This document shows, piece by piece, positions 61,683-64,000 of a stretch of DNA of 64,000 nucleotides; the stretch's first letter is position 1, and every line of letters begins with the position of its first letter. Below the pieces are notes generated by a model. That model was not told the origin of the DNA and did no database searches. It saw only the letters and a program-made list of their open reading frames with translations. The translations under genes and the position numbers were made by a program. Source of the DNA: Leclercia adecarboxylata (GTDB lineage Bacteria; Pseudomonadota; Gammaproteobacteria; Enterobacterales; Enterobacteriaceae); assembly GCF_006171285.1 (NCBI RefSeq), contig NZ_CP040889.1:806001-870000 (forward strand), in the 5' to 3' direction.

Positions 61683-63443
61683 ATGCCGCGCCAGTATAAG
61701 TCAACAGAACTGAAAAATGCCCTGAGGGGAACCAGGCCTGCATTTATTACCCTGCTGTTTTTTGGCAGCGTCATAAATATGCTTATGCTGGCGCCGGCAA
61801 TTTATATGCTCCAGGTGTACGACCGGGTTCTGGCCAGCCAGAACACCACCACCCTGCTGATGTTAACCCTGCTAATCGTCGGGTTATACGTGGTTATCGG
61901 GATGATTGAGTTCGCCCGTTCCAGCGTGATGACCCGGCTCGGCAACCGGCTGGACGTCAAATTAAACCAGCTGGTCTTTAATGCCGCCTTTAAGCGCAAA
62001 ATTGCGACCGGGGATAATAACCCGGCGCAGGCGCTGAACGAGCTGGCCCAGATTCGCCAGATCCTCTCCGGCAACAGCTTATTTGCCCTGCTCGATATTC
62101 CCTGGACGCCGTTCTATTTACTGGTGGCGTTCCTGGTGCATCCGCTGCTGGGCTATTTATCGCTGGGCGGGATCCTTATTTTGCTCTGCCTGACTGTCTT
62201 AACGGAACTCTCCACCAAAACGCCGATTCAGCAGGCGCATATGTTAAGCGTCAGCAATTCGATCATCCTCAATAAGCAGCTGCAGAACTCCGACACCATC
62301 GAAGCCATGGGGATGCTCGCCACTCTGAAAAACCACTGGCTGGAGGGACACAGCAAAGTGATGGTGCTCCAGACGCGCATTGCCGATAAATCTGCGGTCT
62401 ACAGCAGCCTGAGCCGGTTTGTCCGCGTGCTGCTGCAGTCCATCTCGCTGGGCGCAGGGGCTCTGCTGGTCATCGCAGGCGAGATCACCCCTGGGCTGAT
62501 GATTGCCGCCTCGATTATCCTCGGTCGCGTGCTGAGCCCGGTGGAGCAGATCATCGGCAGCTGGAAGCAGTTTGTGCAGTTTCGCAGCGCGTGGAAACAG
62601 CTGACGAAGCTGCTGGAGGAGTACCCGGCCCCCAAAGCGAACCTCACCCTGCCGACGCCGAAAGGCATCATCAGCGTCGAAGGGATCTTTGCCGCCCCTC
62701 CGGGGCAGAAAATCGCCACCCTGCGTAACGTCTCGTTCCAGCTGGAACAGGGCGAAGTGCTGGGGATCATCGGGCCGTCCGCCTCCGGCAAAAGCTCGCT
62801 GGCGAAACTGCTGGTAGGCGTATGGCACCCGCTAAGCGGCAAAGTGCGGCTGGACGGGGCCGACATCTGCCAGTGGGATAAAAACCTGCTCGGCCCGTCG
62901 ATGGGCTATCTGCCGCAGGACGTGGAGCTGTTTGACGGCAGCATCGCCCAGAACATCGCCCGCTTTGGGCCCGCCGACAGCGAACTGATTGTCGCCGCCG
63001 CCCAGCTTGCCGGGGTCCACGAGATGATTTTACGTCTGCCGCAGGGCTACGACACCCCGCTCGGTGCCAGCGGCCACCAGCTCTCCGGCGGGCAGCGCCA
63101 GCGCATCGGCCTGGCGCGGGCGGTGTACAACAACCCGGCCTTTATCGTTCTTGATGAGCCCAACGCCAACCTCGATGACGCCGGGGAGATGGCCTTAATC
63201 AAAGCGATTACCGTCCTGCGCGAGCGCGGGCAAACGGTGGTGCTGATCTCCCATCGCCCGACCCTGCTCGGGGTGGTGAATAAAGTGCTGCTGATTAATG
63301 AAGGTGCCGTCCAGGCGTTCGGCCCGCGCGAACAGGTCTTTGCCAACCTGCGCCAGGCCAACATGCTCAAATCGGTTCCCGTCGCCCCCGCCGCGGAAGG
63401 CCAGCCAGAGACCCAACAACCACCCCGTGAGGCATTATCATGA
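61683..63443 (+). CDS. Type I secretion ABC exporter (PrtD-like)
   Basis: A 586-residue half-transporter: six predicted membrane helices in residues 1-310, then ATPase with Walker A GPSASGKSS, signature LSGGQRQRIGLARA, Walker B FIVLDEPNANLD and H-loop ISHRP. No N-terminal C39 peptidase-like domain is present, which puts it with PrtD/HasD exporters. Starts 53 bases after the RTX gene, so is its likely exporter. Confidence 0.95.
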   Translation: MPRQYKSTELKNALRGTRPAFITLLFFGSVINMLMLAPAIYMLQVYDRVLASQNTTTLLMLTLLIVGLYVVIGMIEFARSSVMTRLGNRLDVKLNQLVFNAAFKRKIATGDNNPAQALNELAQIRQILSGNSLFALLDIPWTPFYLLVAFLVHPLLGYLSLGGILILLCLTVLTELSTKTPIQQAHMLSVSNSIILNKQLQNSDTIEAMGMLATLKNHWLEGHSKVMVLQTRIADKSAVYSSLSRFVRVLLQSISLGAGALLVIAGEITPGLMIAASIILGRVLSPVEQIIGSWKQFVQFRSAWKQLTKLLEEYPAPKANLTLPTPKGIISVEGIFAAPPGQKIATLRNVSFQLEQGEVLGIIGPSASGKSSLAKLLVGVWHPLSGKVRLDGADICQWDKNLLGPSMGYLPQDVELFDGSIAQNIARFGPADSELIVAAAQLAGVHEMILRLPQGYDTPLGASGHQLSGGQRQRIGLARAVYNNPAFIVLDEPNANLDDAGEMALIKAITVLRERGQTVVLISHRPTLLGVVNKVLLINEGAVQAFGPREQVFANLRQANMLKSVPVAPAAEGQPETQQPPREALS

Positions 63444-64000
63444 AAAACGATAACAAGAGCTCAGCAATGCCAGACGCCGAGATTGTCGATATCAATATCT
63501 GGCCGCCGTTGATTCGCGGTCTTGCGGTAATAATCATTGCGGTCGGCGGCTTTCTGCTCTGGGCGGTAAAAGCCCCGCTCGATGCCGGGGTGGTGGCCGA
63601 CGGCACGGTGACGGTCTCCAGCAACCGCAAAACCATTCAGCATCTCAGCGGCGGTCGGGTGACCGACATCTATATGAAAGAGGGCGAAGTGGTGAAAAAG
63701 AACCAGGTTCTGATGCGCCTCGACACCCTGCAGCTGGACATGCGCTACAGCGCGTTAAGCGCCCAGTATATTTCGGCGAAAACCAGCGAGGACCGCCTGC
63801 TGGCGGAACGCAACGGCGACGACACCATTACCTTCAGCGACGGGCTGGTGAAAAACTTTGCCGGGAATAAACGCCTGGCCGAGAGCCAGCAGCTGCAGGC
63901 CAAACTTTTCGAGACGCGGCGCAAGAACATTCAGGACGAGCTGTCGATGATCGACGAGTCCCTTGACGGTCTGGTCGGGCAGACGGAGAACCTGAATAAA
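63440..64000 (+). CDS. Type I secretion adaptor, HlyD/PrtE family (partial)
   Basis: The first 187 codons of a membrane fusion protein, cut by the window edge. It starts MKNDNKSSAMPDAE, has one transmembrane helix (GLAVIIIAVGGFLLWAV), a lipoyl-like half (ADGTVTVSSNRKTIQHLSGGRVTDIYMKEGEVVKKNQVLMRLD) and a coiled-coil region. Its ATG overlaps the exporter stop. The outer membrane channel gene may follow, or TolC may be used. Confidence 0.93.
   Translation, partial: MKNDNKSSAMPDAEIVDINIWPPLIRGLAVIIIAVGGFLLWAVKAPLDAGVVADGTVTVSSNRKTIQHLSGGRVTDIYMKEGEVVKKNQVLMRLDTLQLDMRYSALSAQYISAKTSEDRLLAERNGDDTITFSDGLVKNFAGNKRLAESQQLQAKLFETRRKNIQDELSMIDESLDGLVGQTENLNK

Overview
The window looks like chromosome of an enterobacterium close to Klebsiella, Enterobacter or Kluyvera. 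The grounds are a complete Klebsiella-type purine (hpx) gene cluster, an E. coli-like nan operon with its NanR operator, a tmRNA-type (ssrA) attachment site and an enterobacterial prophage. The genus cannot be fixed from the sequence alone.

Positions 1 to about 25227 are the right-hand part of a prophage; its left end lies outside the window. Read from the integrase end inward, the order is: attachment site in the 3' end of ssrA; int and xis; a left operon (YfdQ and YfdR relatives, a TIM-barrel-like protein, a MazZ/DUF550 protein); a pL leader with operators, inverted repeats and a terminator; the CI repressor, a three-site operator and Cro; a CII-like regulator; a replication protein with internal 15-bp iterons; a fused Dcm-Dam methyltransferase; RusA; a Rha/KilAC protein; DUF968; antiterminator Q; a lone opposite-strand AT-rich moron; holin, GH19 endolysin and Rz/Rz1; HNH nuclease; terminase; portal, protease and capsid; and connectors up to the start of a contractile tail sheath gene. 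An HK97-type head with a Mu-type contractile tail is the SfV/phiP27 kind of temperate myovirus.

Positions 25332 to 47802 hold 23 contiguous purine-nitrogen genes: hpxKJIHGF, hpxU, hpxWXYZ, hpxBAS, hpxC, guaD, hpxTQP, hpxO, hpxR and hpxDE. Together they encode guanine deamination, Rieske-type (hypo)xanthine oxidation, flavin urate oxidation, conversion of 5-hydroxyisourate to allantoin, allantoin racemase and allantoinase, allantoate amidohydrolase, ureidoglycine transamination to oxalurate, and oxalurate/oxamate hydrolysis. Three transport systems are included. Six sigma-54 type promoters, four copies of a TTGTATACAA operator and a NAC-type site fit nitrogen-limitation control combined with substrate-specific regulators.

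Positions 47823 to 49847 are a divergent quinone-oxidoreductase-like gene and a LysR gene. Positions 49801 to 55247 are the sialic acid locus nanR and nanA-nanT-nanE-nanK-nanQ. After an AT-rich leader of about 950 bp, the window ends with a type I secretion locus: an 1808-residue animal-type haem peroxidase carrying RTX repeats, its ABC exporter and the start of an HlyD-type adaptor.

The strongest leads are the secreted RTX haem peroxidase, the prophage moron with an RHIM-like VQIGNHN core, the Dcm-Dam fusion, the nucleotide-metabolism genes in the phage left operon, and the regulatory-site network over the hpx cluster.
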